DNA of 64,000 nt from Sorangium cellulosum (GTDB taxonomy: Bacteria > Myxococcota_A > Polyangia > Polyangiales > Polyangiaceae), in assembly GCA_020720045.1 (NCBI GenBank), contig DYPH01000008.1, forward strand, positions 16,555-80,554, read 5' to 3'. Each line of letters begins with the position of its first letter. Position 1 is the first letter of the stretch. The translations under genes and the position numbers were made by a program. This document shows positions 43,100 through 52,514 of this stretch, piece by piece. The notes below the pieces were generated by a model. That model ran no database searches. It was not told the DNA's origin and saw only the letters and a list, made by a program, of their open reading frames with translations.

Positions 43100-44221
43100 G
43101 TGGCTCGCCTACTGTACGTCGTCAATCATACGGGATTCTTCCTCTCCCACCGTCTCCCCTTAGCGCTCGCCGCCCGCGCAGCTGGCCACGATGTCCATGT
43201 GGCGACCGGTCCCGACGGCCGCGAAGACGAACTCCGCGCCACCGGTCTCCCCTACCACGAGCTCCCGCTTTCACGGACGGGGCGCGACCCTGCCGCGGAA
43301 GCACGGACCGTCGGCGCGCTCGTCTATCTTTACCGTAAAATTCGGCCGGATATCGTGCATCACGTCACGATTAAGCCGGTACTCTACGGCGGAATCGCAG
43401 CAAAGATCGCGCGCGTTCCGGGTGTAGTTCATGCAGTTTCCGGACTTGGCTACGTGTTCCTCGCTCCCGGAAAAGCGGCAGAAGTTCGGCGCCGTGCAAT
43501 CCTTGCAGGATACAAGCTCTCACTTGCGGGACGCAAGACATTTACCATCTTTCAAAACGAAGATGACCGCGGGCTCTTTCTTCGCGCTGGCGCCGTAAAG
43601 ACCGCGCAAACGGTATTGATTCGGGGCTCTGGTGTCGACATTGAAACGTTTGCCCCGACGCCGGAACCGGAAGGGACCCCCGTCATCGTTTTGCCGAGCC
43701 GACTCCTCCGTGACAAGGGGGTTGGGGAGTTTGTCGAAGCGGCGCGAATCCTTAAGCGTGGCGGCCTCGAAGCACGATTCGTCCTCGTCGGCGATACCGA
43801 CCGGAACCCCGCCTCCTTTGCTCCGTCAGAAATCGACGCGTGGGTTCGCGAAGGCGTCGTTGAGTGGTGGGGGCACCGCCGCGACATGCCGACGGTGCTC
43901 GCGGCGAGCCACATCGTCTGCCTCCCGTCCTATCGCGAGGGAATGCCAAAGGCCCTCCTGGAGGGGATGGCGGCCGGACGACCGATCGTGACGACCGATG
44001 TGCCGGGCTGCAGGGACGTTGTCACCGATGGGGACAACGGCCTCCTGGTTCCCGCGAAATCCTCAGAACAACTCGCGAAAGCGCTCGATCGCCTGGTCGG
44101 CGATCAAGCACTCCGTGCTCGCCTTGGCGCTCGAAGCCGGAGCCGGGCCGTCGAGGAATTCTCGCTCGCGAAAGTCGTCACGGAACAGCTTGCACTTTAC
44201 ACGCGAATCCTCGCGATGTAG
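43100..44221 (+). CDS. Glycosyltransferase, GT4 family (PglA/WbpY-like)
   Basis: The 373-aa protein starts from GTG. N-terminal VVNHTGFFLSHRLPLA and VHHVTIKPVLYGGIAA fit GT4 enzymes of O-antigen and N-glycan loci (PglA, WfaP). The donor-binding half has VILPSRLLRDKGVGEF, VLVGDTDRNP and SYREGMPKALLEGMAAGRP with the Glu pair. It probably adds an N-acetylated sugar early in chain synthesis. The donor cannot be told from sequence. It converges with the ferritin-like gene, six bases apart. Confidence 0.87.
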   Translation: MARLLYVVNHTGFFLSHRLPLALAARAAGHDVHVATGPDGREDELRATGLPYHELPLSRTGRDPAAEARTVGALVYLYRKIRPDIVHHVTIKPVLYGGIAAKIARVPGVVHAVSGLGYVFLAPGKAAEVRRRAILAGYKLSLAGRKTFTIFQNEDDRGLFLRAGAVKTAQTVLIRGSGVDIETFAPTPEPEGTPVIVLPSRLLRDKGVGEFVEAARILKRGGLEARFVLVGDTDRNPASFAPSEIDAWVREGVVEWWGHRRDMPTVLAASHIVCLPSYREGMPKALLEGMAAGRPIVTTDVPGCRDVVTDGDNGLLVPAKSSEQLAKALDRLVGDQALRARLGARSRSRAVEEFSLAKVVTEQLALYTRILAM

Positions 44222-44227
44222 GCGCTC

Positions 44228-45001
44228 TCAGCGGGACCAAATCGAGGCAGCGACCTGTTCCAGCAGCGCTTCGGCGGCGGCCCGGTTGGGGACTCCGGCG
44301 ACCGCTTCGACGACCGGCACCAACTCGACGACCACAATGCTGCGGAGTTCCGCGATGGCGGCCCGTTCCGCGCGCATCAGTGTCCCGCGGGCTTCGGGGG
44401 TAAGCCGGGCGTCGAACCACGCACGCAATTCGCAAGCAAACTCCACATGGGCCGTCCCGTCGTGGGCCAAAATCGCAAAGACTTTCCGCACGAGCGAGTC
44501 ATCGGCCGCGAGCGCTTGATGCCACGCGACGACGGCGCCGTACCCTTCGCGCACGCAGCCTTGAACGACGTTCTCGCGCGCGCGCTCAAGGAGGGGCCGG
44601 AGGAGGTCATCTTCCACGAGGGGCGGAGGCGCACAAACTGGCGGAACTTCAACAGCATGACGTGCGGCAAGCTCACCAAGGAGCGAAGCGTGATTCGTCG
44701 CGGCTCGGGCGCACGCACGAGCGCGGACGTGAAGCTGCGGGGGCGCCTCGTCGGCCGCGAGCTCGGCCGCGATGCGGTCAAAGTCGTGGACGCTGGCGTG
44801 CGCGAAGTAGGCCAGACCGGCGTAGAAGGTCCCGAGGGCACGGTCGTCGTCGATGGACGCGCCCGCCAAAATCGAAGGAAGTGGGGGCGCTTCCAAGCCA
44901 TTCGGCCGACGCGGCACTGCCAGGAAACCCGGGCGGAGCACGGAGCCAAGGTCACGCAGATGGGGTTCAGCGTTCGATTCCGGTTCCTTCGGCGCGTTCA
45001 T
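44228..45001 (-). CDS. Ferritin-like domain protein
   Basis: The 257-aa protein is all-helical with a paired-helix pattern: FAHASVHDFDRIAAELAA, then RAATNHASLLGELAARH, and later REGYGAVVAWHQA with ILAHDGTAHVEFACELRAWF. The Glu and His residues spaced along these helices look like a di-iron site. I recognise the fold type only. An earlier frame start at 45220 would overlap the sugar dehydrogenase gene. It is unrelated to polysaccharide synthesis as far as can be seen, and diverges from that gene by 145 bases. Confidence 0.65.
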   Translation of the reverse strand: MNAPKEPESNAEPHLRDLGSVLRPGFLAVPRRPNGLEAPPLPSILAGASIDDDRALGTFYAGLAYFAHASVHDFDRIAAELAADEAPPQLHVRARACARAATNHASLLGELAARHAVEVPPVCAPPPLVEDDLLRPLLERARENVVQGCVREGYGAVVAWHQALAADDSLVRKVFAILAHDGTAHVEFACELRAWFDARLTPEARGTLMRAERAAIAELRSIVVVELVPVVEAVAGVPNRAAAEALLEQVAASIWSR

Positions 45002-45146
45002 CGCGGGACAGCATACGTGATTTCGCACCGGCCACTCCAGAGACCGTGAATGCGGGCCGCCAGAAGTGCACCGAGAAGGCGGAGAACGGCAGAAGATTGC
45101 CCCCAAAAACCGAGCTACTTGCGATTGTTCAATTCGCGAAAACACG

Positions 45147-46517
45147 ATGGAAATTTCCGACAAATCGACGTTGCGGGAAATTTCGACCCGTGCGAGTGTC
45201 CCGCCGATGCAGCCCCCCACTGATGGCTCCGAAACTTGGGTAGGAATGGTCGGTCTTGGCTACGTCGGGTTGCCCGTCGCGGCGCTGTTGGCCGCTAGCG
45301 GACTCCGTGTCGTTGGCCTCGATCGCGACGCAGCACGCATCGCGCGTATCCAGGCGGGCGAGTGTCCGATCGAAGGTCGCGAACCGGAACTTCCGGAACT
45401 TCTTGCGGATGTCGTCCAGAAGAAGGCGCTCCAGGCGACGACCGACCCCGCATCGCTCGCGACCTGCGACGTCATCTTGGTCGCCGTCGAAACGCCGGTC
45501 GACGAAACAAACGTCCCCCGCTACGTCGCCCTTCAGGGCGCCGTCGAAACGGTCGGTAAACACATGAAGACGGGGGCACTTGTCGTCATTGAATCGACGA
45601 TCGCCCCCGGGACGATGCGGCGACTCGTGATTCCGACGCTCGAGCGCGTCAGCGGGAAAAAATTCAATGAGGAGTTTTTCGTCGGCCACTGCCCCGAGCG
45701 TGTGATGCCGGGCCGCCTGCTCCGCAACTTGCGCGAAATGAGTCGGGTTTGCGGCGGTTCAACGCCTGAGGCGGCGTCCCGCATGGTTGCTCTCTATTCG
45801 CGCTTCGTCGGGGGCGAGATCGACGTCGCCTCCTGCGAGGAGGCTGAGCTGACGAAAACCGGTGAGAACGCATTCCGGGACGTGAGCATCGCGTTTGCAA
45901 ACGAGCTTGCTCAAATTTGCGAACGCGTAGGTGCCGATTTTCTCCGGGTCCGCGCGTTGATCAACAAGTCGCCAGGGCGAAACGTTCTCTTGGCGGGCGG
46001 AGGCGTCGGGGGCCACTGCATCCCGAAGGACCCTTGGCTCCTCGCGTATGGCGCCCCCGATCTCGATCCGCTCCTTCTGAGGGCGTCACGCGCGCGGAAC
46101 GAGGGGATGCCGATCCATGTCGCCGACCTCGTCGCGGCGGTGCTCTCCGACGGGAAGAAGTCGATTTCTGGGGCGCGCATCGCCGTCCTCGGCATGAGCT
46201 ACCTCGAAGACTCGGACGACATGCGGCACACACCGAGCGAAGCGCTCGTCGCAGAACTCGAAGCACGCGGCGCGACCGTCGTGCCCCACGATCCATACGT
46301 GCACCGGTTTGCGGGACACCTCGGTACGGCCGTCACCGGGACCGATTGCATCGTGATCATGGTCGCCCACACCGAATACAAGAGTCTCGATTGGAAGCAG
46401 CTCGGATCCCTTGTTGCTCATCGCGCGGTCGTCGACGCGCGGTTCGTGATTGACGGCGCTCAAATGGCCCAGAACAACTTTTCTTTTCGAGGGGTTGGTC
46501 GCCCCCGAGGTCACTGA
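45147..46517 (+). CDS. UDP-sugar 6-dehydrogenase (WbpA/WecC-like)
   Basis: The 456-aa enzyme has a Rossmann GLGYVGLPVAALLAASG near residue 37, ESTIAPGTMRRLV, HCPERVMPGRLLRN, the ELTKTGENAFRDVSIAF core and the catalytic Cys in GGVGGHCIPKDPW. C-terminal SYLEDSDDMRHTPS binds substrate. These enzymes oxidise C6 of a UDP-sugar twice to a uronic acid. The HCPERV and GGHCIPKDP pattern fits UDP-HexNAc dehydrogenases better than UDP-glucose enzymes. It precedes the epimerase by two bases and starts the operon ending in the terminator at 48608. Confidence 0.9.
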   Translation: MEISDKSTLREISTRASVPPMQPPTDGSETWVGMVGLGYVGLPVAALLAASGLRVVGLDRDAARIARIQAGECPIEGREPELPELLADVVQKKALQATTDPASLATCDVILVAVETPVDETNVPRYVALQGAVETVGKHMKTGALVVIESTIAPGTMRRLVIPTLERVSGKKFNEEFFVGHCPERVMPGRLLRNLREMSRVCGGSTPEAASRMVALYSRFVGGEIDVASCEEAELTKTGENAFRDVSIAFANELAQICERVGADFLRVRALINKSPGRNVLLAGGGVGGHCIPKDPWLLAYGAPDLDPLLLRASRARNEGMPIHVADLVAAVLSDGKKSISGARIAVLGMSYLEDSDDMRHTPSEALVAELEARGATVVPHDPYVHRFAGHLGTAVTGTDCIVIMVAHTEYKSLDWKQLGSLVAHRAVVDARFVIDGAQMAQNNFSFRGVGRPRGH

Positions 46518-46519
46518 TC

Positions 46520-47473
46520 ATGCTCAAGAACAAACACATCTTCATCACGGGCGGCGCTGGATTCATTGGGTCGACCCTCGCCGGTCTGCTCCTCGAAGAC
46601 AACAAGGTCACCGTCTTCGACACCTTCCAGCGGGACTCGCTGTCCGCGCGCCCCTTCGCCAAACATCCCAACCTCCGCACGATTCGCGGCGACATCCTCG
46701 ACGCGCCAGCAGTGCGCGAAGCGATGACCGGCGCAACGCATGTCGTTCATTGCGCGGCGATCGCCGGAATCGACACGGTTACCAAGAGCCCGTGCACGAC
46801 GCTCCGCGTCAACATGATCGGCTCGGCGAACGTCCTTGAGGCGGCACAAGCGGTCGGCGGGCTTGAGCGCGTTGTCTGCTTTTCGACGAGCGAAATCTTT
46901 GGCGCCCGCGCTTTCCGCGTCGACGAGAAATCACCGGCAATTGTCGGCGCCGTCGGGGAGCCGCGCTGGACCTACGCCGTAGGAAAGCTCGCGGAAGAGC
47001 ATCTTGCGATCGCGTACCACGCCGAGTTCGGCCTTCCGACGACGGTCGTCCGCCCCTTCAACGTCTATGGGCCGGGGCAGGTAGGCGAAGGGGCGATCCG
47101 CAACTTTATGATCGCCGCGCTTAGCGGTGCGCCGATCACGATCCATGGAGATGGCGCGCAGATTCGGGCGTGGTGTTACGTCGACGACATGATCGACTGC
47201 GTCCTCCGCGCCTTGGAGCGCCCGGAGGCGGTCGGTGAGACGTTCAACGTTGGCCATCCCGCGTCTGCCAGCAGCATTTATGCACTCGCGGAAGCGATCG
47301 TGCGTGTGACCGGCTCAAAGAGCCAAATCACCCGCATCGAGCGTGCCGGGGCCGACGTAGAGCTTCGCGTTCCAGACGTTGCGAAAGCGAAGAAATTGCT
47401 CGGTTTCGAGGCGCAAGTCGGCCTCGAAGAGGGCATCCGACGCACCGCGAGTTGGTTTGCGGAGGCGAAATGA
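46520..47473 (+). CDS. NAD-dependent sugar epimerase/dehydratase
   Basis: The 317-aa extended SDR has GGAGFIGSTLAG, the FSTSEIFGARAF stretch, YAVGK as catalytic Tyr/Lys, RPFNVYGPGQVGEG and a RAWCYVDDMID region. This is typical of UDP-glucose 4-epimerase-like or dTDP-glucose dehydratase-like enzymes in surface glycan loci. Its stop overlaps the ATG of the DegT aminotransferase (ATGA), so it probably makes that enzyme's keto sugar substrate or a related one. The exact sugar is unknown. Confidence 0.88.
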   Translation: MLKNKHIFITGGAGFIGSTLAGLLLEDNKVTVFDTFQRDSLSARPFAKHPNLRTIRGDILDAPAVREAMTGATHVVHCAAIAGIDTVTKSPCTTLRVNMIGSANVLEAAQAVGGLERVVCFSTSEIFGARAFRVDEKSPAIVGAVGEPRWTYAVGKLAEEHLAIAYHAEFGLPTTVVRPFNVYGPGQVGEGAIRNFMIAALSGAPITIHGDGAQIRAWCYVDDMIDCVLRALERPEAVGETFNVGHPASASSIYALAEAIVRVTGSKSQITRIERAGADVELRVPDVAKAKKLLGFEAQVGLEEGIRRTASWFAEAK

Positions 47474-48597
47474 TTCGTCTCAGCGTTCCGTCCATTGACG
47501 AGAGCGACGTCGAGGCGGTCTCGCGGGTTCTCCGGACCGGCTTTTTGGTCCAAGGGGCGGAAGTCGCCGCCTTTGAAGCGGCCCTAAAGCCGCACATCGG
47601 CACCGAGCACGTCGTCGCCGTTTCGAACTGCACCGCAGCGCTCGAACTGGTACTTCGCGCGATCGGTGTCGGCCCTGGCGACCGTGTGATCGTGACGGCC
47701 TACTCCTGGTTGTCGACGGCCAACGTCATCGCGCTCCTCGGCGCCGAACCGGTGTTTGTCGACATTGAGCCGGACACGTTTAACGTTTCGCCTCAGGCGT
47801 TACGGGAGACGTTGGCAAAGACCTTCGCGAATCGCGAACTTGCCCGGCGCACGAAGGCCATTCTCGTCGTCCACACGTTTGGACAACTGGCAAATGTGGC
47901 AGAAATCGCCGCAATTGCAGCTGAATACAAGCTCCCTTGGATTGAAGATGCAGCGTGTGCTCTCGGCGCGCGGAACGCAAACGGGGCCGCCGGTTCCTTC
48001 GGCGATGCCGGCTGTTTCTCGTTCCATCCGAGAAAAGCGGTGACCACGGGCGAAGGGGGGGCGATCTCGACCTCAAGCGCCGAGATGGCTCGTTCGCTCC
48101 GAGCGCTCCGAAATCACGGTCTCGACCCGGACGCGAAAACCTCGACGTTCGTGACAGCCGGGCAAAACACCCGCATGACCGAGTTTCAAGCGGCGCTTGG
48201 CGTCGTTCAATTGGGGAAGCTTGCGCGCATCAATGGGGCACGCGCCGCCGGCGCCGCCCGCTACGCTGAGCTCTTGGCGAAGACTCCGCTCACCGCACCG
48301 GTCGTCACCGAACCCGGGGCCCACGTCTATCAATCCTACGTGACGCTCCTCCCTCGGGAAGCCGCGCCAAAACGGCAAGAACTCATTGGGGAATTGCGGG
48401 CCCGCGGCGTCGAGACGACCATCGGGACCTGGCACATGCCGATGACCGAGTACTTCCGAACCCGCTATGGCTTTGCGGTCGGGGACTTTCCGGTCGCCGA
48501 CGACGTCTTCGCCCGTGCGCTCACCCTCCCCCTCTACGAGGGACTCCTCGCGGAACAGCAGGAGACGGTCGTTCGGGAAATTTCGGCACTTCTCTGA
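47470..48597 (+). CDS. DegT/DnrJ/EryC1/StrS-family aminotransferase
   Basis: The 375-aa PLP enzyme starts MIRLSVPSIDESDVEAVSRVL. Family marks are TGFLVQGAEVAAFE, the SNCTAALEL stretch near residue 52, EDAACALGA and the PLP Lys in SFHPRKAVTTGEGG. It transfers an amino group to a keto sugar nucleotide. It overlaps the epimerase gene by four bases. A second family member lies on the other strand at 53067; two aminotransferases fit two different amino sugars or two positions of a diamino sugar. Confidence 0.9.
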   Translation: MIRLSVPSIDESDVEAVSRVLRTGFLVQGAEVAAFEAALKPHIGTEHVVAVSNCTAALELVLRAIGVGPGDRVIVTAYSWLSTANVIALLGAEPVFVDIEPDTFNVSPQALRETLAKTFANRELARRTKAILVVHTFGQLANVAEIAAIAAEYKLPWIEDAACALGARNANGAAGSFGDAGCFSFHPRKAVTTGEGGAISTSSAEMARSLRALRNHGLDPDAKTSTFVTAGQNTRMTEFQAALGVVQLGKLARINGARAAGAARYAELLAKTPLTAPVVTEPGAHVYQSYVTLLPREAAPKRQELIGELRARGVETTIGTWHMPMTEYFRTRYGFAVGDFPVADDVFARALTLPLYEGLLAEQQETVVREISALL

Positions 48598-48607
48598 CGG
48601 ACACCGA

Positions 48608-48655
48608 AAACGAGTTTCGCCCCCGTCCTCTTCCGGCCGGGGGCGAAACTCGTTT
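48608..48655. terminator. Bidirectional intrinsic terminator with an 18-bp stem
   Basis: Arms at 48608-48625 and 48638-48655 are perfectly complementary (AAACGAGTTTCGCC and its mirror with CGTTT at the end), with a 12-base loop. The left and right ends have A- and T-rich stretches, so transcripts of both directions get a stem and a short U tract. It lies between the ends of the DegT gene and the convergent glycosyltransferase gene. Confidence 0.85.
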
Positions 48656-48677
48656 GTTGCGACGCTCCGCGACCGAG

Positions 48678-49862
48678 TTAGGCCCGTTCGAGGAGACGCT
48701 GAATCGTGTCGAGCGGGCGCTTCACCGAGTACTCTTGGAGCCACTTCCGCCCCGCCTTCGCGCGTGTGCGCATAGCCGCGGGGTCATCGGCGTAGGAGAC
48801 AAGATGACGCCGAACGTCGTCAGCGGTCTTCACGTCCCAGACCGGGTACAACTCCGGGTACGTGTGCGTATAGAGCGAGTCCTCACGCCGTTGAAGAAGT
48901 GGCTTTCCCATGGCAAGGACTTCATAGATCGTCCCGCAGGAAAGCCAGCTTTCGCCGAACTCACCACAACCGATGTCGGAAATGGCGAGTCCAAGCATCA
49001 AATCCTTGCGCGCCGTCTTCGGCAACCAAACGACACGGTCCTCCAGGCCTAGCTCTGCGACGAGCTCCTTCGAGGGGATGACGTCCGGACCGTACTCGAG
49101 ACACACCAACCCAAAGCGGACGTCCGGTCGGGCATCGATCGCTGCGCGAAGGCCACGAAATAGCTTATCGTTTCCCTTCTGCCATTCGGCGGGTACGCTC
49201 CCCTTCCAAATGTGTCGGGCGTGACTGAAAACGAGGACGTCGACATCGTTGCGGAGCTTTTCAATGGCATGAAACCAATGGCTCCTGTCGCGATGGCCGA
49301 GAATCGTCTCGGGATCATACAGCGGCGTGTAGATCATCGGCAGGCCAACTTCGTGCCAGGTTCCCCGATACCCCAGCGACGCAAGCGGCCCCGAAATCAA
49401 AGGCGATGGATCGCCAATAATATGAGGGCACTCCCGCACGCCGGCGCGCTGGGCGAGCGGGAGCTGCCAAATGCTGCGAATGTGGCGTCGGTGGAAGCCC
49501 GGCGGTCGGAACGGAAGCTCTTTGAGATCTGAGCCATAGGGCACGAAAATATCGAGCGGACGCCGAATCTTGTGCAGAAACCCCGGAACGGCCCCGCAAC
49601 CGATAATCTTGTCGAACCCGTTGACGGAACGCTCAATTGTGCTCGCCGAAACTGCGTCGAAGGCGATCGGGTCCCCCCAGGACAGATCCCGGGTATACGC
49701 CTGGTAGTCGAGGTCGAAGGTGTCCCAGCTCGGGTGAAACTGAGGCGACTCTCCGGCCGCGATCATCAACGTCACGTCCATTCCGCGGTCGCGGAGATGC
49801 CGTGCCATCGCGAAGAAGATGTTGTTGTTATTGTTGATGAGAGCGACGCGCACGGGCTTCAA
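48678..49862 (-). CDS. Glycosyltransferase-like protein, last gene of the amidation operon
   Basis: The 394-aa protein starts from TTG at 49862, overlapping the WbpG stop (TTGA). The N-terminus VALINNNNNIFFAMARHLRDRG suggests a GT-B nucleotide-sugar fold, and the C-terminal half with GESWLSCGTIYEVLAMGKPLL suggests the donor site with its Glu residues. It resembles WbpH/GT4-type enzymes. It should transfer the sugar made by this operon. The family is less certain than for the other two glycosyltransferases. Confidence 0.72.
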   Translation of the reverse strand: MKPVRVALINNNNNIFFAMARHLRDRGMDVTLMIAAGESPQFHPSWDTFDLDYQAYTRDLSWGDPIAFDAVSASTIERSVNGFDKIIGCGAVPGFLHKIRRPLDIFVPYGSDLKELPFRPPGFHRRHIRSIWQLPLAQRAGVRECPHIIGDPSPLISGPLASLGYRGTWHEVGLPMIYTPLYDPETILGHRDRSHWFHAIEKLRNDVDVLVFSHARHIWKGSVPAEWQKGNDKLFRGLRAAIDARPDVRFGLVCLEYGPDVIPSKELVAELGLEDRVVWLPKTARKDLMLGLAISDIGCGEFGESWLSCGTIYEVLAMGKPLLQRREDSLYTHTYPELYPVWDVKTADDVRRHLVSYADDPAAMRTRAKAGRKWLQEYSVKRPLDTIQRLLERA

Positions 49863-51010
49863 ATCTCCGATTTCGACGTATATTTGACGTAGAAGCTTCG
49901 AGAGATCAAATCGAACTTCTGAAGGACATAGAAGAACGGTCGCAGGGTCTCAAACGTCTTCTTGTAGGTCTTGTAGTCGCGAAAGGTTTTGTGCGGAGCC
50001 GCGACGAGTTCCTCAAGCTCCCGGTCGTTGAAACCGAGACGCTTCTGAATCATTTGAACAGTTTGCGGGTCGGCGTGCAGCGGCTCATCGAGGATAGCTA
50101 ACCCCTCTTCGCGGGAGAGCTGCCCCGACCGAACGCGGGCACTGTCTGCAATAACGCGGATGTCGCGGCCGTAGCGGCGCGGGTAGTAATAGGTGTGCAG
50201 GAAGGCGGTGTATCGGTTCTCCAAATGATGGCCGCCATACCACTTCCAACCCAACGTCTCCGCGAGCTCTTTTTTGACCTTTTCCTTGTGGTAATCGACC
50301 CAATATAGCGGCCGAACCTTCTGGATACGCGTGAAGAGCCACCACTTCATCTGCTGGCTCAACCAAAGAGTCGGATAGCTCTCGAATCGCGCCTTCCTGC
50401 TCCGACTGTGCTGCTCCATCACGCTCTTGATGTACATCTGATCCATGTACACAAAGCCGAGGGGAGCAGACCCCTCCGTGCGGAATGAATGGCCATCCCA
50501 CTGGTACTTTACGCCGTACTTCTCCGCCGCCATGTACATGGTTGCGGCGAGGCCGATATCGGTCGGGCAGTCGATGTCCGGCGTTCCTGAAAGCAGGAAG
50601 GCGCGGAGCATCTCATCGTATTCTTCGTTGTTTACGACGATCGTGAAGAGCTCAATGTCGAGCTTCTTCAATGTCGTGTAGATGTTCTGTGTCGCGATCG
50701 CGCTATTCCAGGTGTTGTCGAAGTGGGCAGCGAGCACGCGCAGCCCATATTCCTTCGCCATCTTGCACATATAAGTCGAGTCGCAACCGCCCGAGACACC
50801 GATAATGATGTCGAAGGCCTTGCCACGCCCTGCTTCCTTGATCTCCTTGATTTTTGCTTCAAGGATCGCCTTTCCCCGCTCACCGGTCGGGTACTCGGCT
50901 TCCATTTGGTCGTGGACTTTGCAGTAATTGCAAACGCCCTCCCCATCGAAAATGATCTGAGGAACTTCCGCGTCCATCAGACAGCGGGAACAACGGACGA
51001 CTTCGCTCAC
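49859..51010 (-). CDS. N-acetyl sugar amidotransferase (WbpG-like)
   Basis: The 383-aa protein starts with GTG overlapping the hisF stop. The N-terminus has a Cys cluster (CSRCLMDAEV, then CNYC) and then a PP-loop ATPase GVSGGCDSTYM. Middle and C-terminal parts have RTEGSAPLGFVYMDQMYI and an HTYYYPRRYGRD segment. This is the WbpG/PseA-type enzyme that uses ammonia from HisH/HisF-like partners to turn an acetamido group into an acetamidino group. The gene order with hisF and hisH-like genes matches the known module. The frame extends further upstream to 51403 but inside hisF. Confidence 0.88.
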   Translation of the reverse strand: MSEVVRCSRCLMDAEVPQIIFDGEGVCNYCKVHDQMEAEYPTGERGKAILEAKIKEIKEAGRGKAFDIIIGVSGGCDSTYMCKMAKEYGLRVLAAHFDNTWNSAIATQNIYTTLKKLDIELFTIVVNNEEYDEMLRAFLLSGTPDIDCPTDIGLAATMYMAAEKYGVKYQWDGHSFRTEGSAPLGFVYMDQMYIKSVMEQHSRSRKARFESYPTLWLSQQMKWWLFTRIQKVRPLYWVDYHKEKVKKELAETLGWKWYGGHHLENRYTAFLHTYYYPRRYGRDIRVIADSARVRSGQLSREEGLAILDEPLHADPQTVQMIQKRLGFNDRELEELVAAPHKTFRDYKTYKKTFETLRPFFYVLQKFDLISRSFYVKYTSKSEI

Positions 51011-51825
51011 CGGCTCACCTGGCTCCCTTGGCGCGCGTAGGCGGCGCTGAACGCTTCGCGAAGCTCGCGCTTCGTTGGATAATTCACGAGCACGCTTCGA
51101 TTTTTCCGCTGATACACGACCATGCTCCCCGCCGCTGCGGCCTGCGCTCCGCCTTCGACGACGACCGCCGTGCAGTCGTCGAGGGTCCCAGCGCCGCCGC
51201 ACGCGATCACGGGGACGTCGACCGCCGCCGTAACCGCACGAACAAGATCGAGGTCGTACCCGCCCATCGCACCATCGTTGGTCACGGAGGTGAGAAGGAC
51301 CTCGCCGGCACCGTTTCGGACCGCTTCCTTCGCCCAAGCAACGACGTCGCAGCCCCGGCGTTTGCGTCCGCCGTGGGTGACGACCTCCCAGCCGCCAAAC
51401 CAACGCCGCTTCGCTGCGTCGATCGCAACAACGACGCTCTGGCTGCCGAACCGGTCGGCGGCGCGCCTGAGGAGCCGCGGATCTTCATAAGCGGCTGTAT
51501 TCACGGAGACTTTCTCCGCACCAAGCGCGTAGAGGCGCGCCATCTGTTCAACGTTCCGGACGCCACCACCGTAGGCGAAGGGCATAAAGCACTCCGCGGC
51601 GATTTCTTCCAGAAGCGCATACTTCGGCTCACGGTCTTCCGGAGTCGCACTGATGTCTAGGAAGCAGAGCTCATCGACTTCCATTTCATCGTAAATACGG
51701 ACTGTATTGATCGGATCGCCGATGTATTTGCCCTTCTTGAACCCGACCGTTTTCACAAGACTTCGGCCCTGAAGAAGGAGACACGGAATCACCCGAGGGC
51801 GAACCTTCGTCGTCGGTGTACTCAT
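51007..51825 (-). CDS. HisF-like subunit of the sugar amidation system
   Basis: The 272-aa TIM-barrel protein starts MSTPTTKVRPRVIPCLLLQG. In histidine biosynthesis the corresponding segment is IPCLDV with a catalytic Asp11; here that position is Leu. A second Asp (VAIDAAKRR) remains. FAYGGGVRN and ACGGAGTLDD hold the phosphate sites. The loss of the first Asp and the spot beside WbpG suggest it only channels ammonia, as HisF2 does in lipopolysaccharide loci. It overlaps genes on both sides by four bases. It is not a histidine-pathway gene on this evidence. Confidence 0.88.
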   Translation of the reverse strand: MSTPTTKVRPRVIPCLLLQGRSLVKTVGFKKGKYIGDPINTVRIYDEMEVDELCFLDISATPEDREPKYALLEEIAAECFMPFAYGGGVRNVEQMARLYALGAEKVSVNTAAYEDPRLLRRAADRFGSQSVVVAIDAAKRRWFGGWEVVTHGGRKRRGCDVVAWAKEAVRNGAGEVLLTSVTNDGAMGGYDLDLVRAVTAAVDVPVIACGGAGTLDDCTAVVVEGGAQAAAAGSMVVYQRKNRSVLVNYPTKRELREAFSAAYARQGSQVSR

Positions 51826-52454
51826 GCTAGCTCCGCGAAATTTTTCAGAAGTCGCATCCCGTGCTTGTGGCTCTTCTCCGGATGAAACTGGGCACCGTAG
51901 ATGTTTTCATGCCGAACGATCGCGGCAAAGGGGCGCCCGTGGAATGCATTCCCTAGGACATGCTCTTCCGCGCAGGTTGCGTGGAACGAATGCACGAAAT
52001 AGTAGGAGAATCCGTCCTCCATCTCTGCAAATAGAACCTCGTCGGTCCGGCGGGTAAAGAGGGCATCTTCCCGAGTTGGAACGACATCATTCCACCCCAT
52101 GTGCGGTACTTTCACGCCAAGATCGCTGGGAAACTTGACGACGCGACCGGGAATCCATCCGAGCCCTGCCCGGTCCCCTTCGTCGCTCGCGTCGAAGAGA
52201 AGCTGCATGCCGAGACAAATGCCAAGAGTTGGCTTTTTCTCCACCTTTGCATGCCGATCGAGTGCATCTCGAAGACCGCGCTCTTCAATCTGACGCAGCC
52301 CCGAATCCCACGCACCAACCCCCGGAAGGATAATGCGATCGGCCTCCGCGATTTTCGCCGGGTCGCGACTGATCACCGCTGAAACGCCGATGCGCGCGAG
52401 CATGTTTACAATCGATTGAAGATTCCCGAGACCGTAGTCGACGACGACAAGCAT
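51822..52454 (-). CDS. HisH-like glutaminase subunit of the sugar amidation system
   Basis: The 210-aa class I glutamine amidotransferase starts MLVVVDYGLGNLQSIVNML. It contains GICLGMQLLF with the nucleophile Cys and the AQFHPEKSHKHG ending with His and Glu of the triad. It provides ammonia from glutamine for the HisF-like and WbpG-like subunits. The stop overlaps the ATG of hisF (ATGA). The start at 52454 fits homologues; an ATG six residues earlier exists. Confidence 0.9.
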   Translation of the reverse strand: MLVVVDYGLGNLQSIVNMLARIGVSAVISRDPAKIAEADRIILPGVGAWDSGLRQIEERGLRDALDRHAKVEKKPTLGICLGMQLLFDASDEGDRAGLGWIPGRVVKFPSDLGVKVPHMGWNDVVPTREDALFTRRTDEVLFAEMEDGFSYYFVHSFHATCAEEHVLGNAFHGRPFAAIVRHENIYGAQFHPEKSHKHGMRLLKNFAELA

Positions 52455-52514
52455 GCCTTCTCCAAAGAGCACCGTCGCCCGGAAGGGCGACGTGCGGTCA
52501 ACGCAGCGAACCGT

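Noticed and set aside
51822..52454. Histidine biosynthesis genes hisH/hisF
   Set aside because: The HisF-like protein lacks the first catalytic Asp and both genes overlap a WbpG-like gene among sugar genes, so the sugar amidation role fits better.
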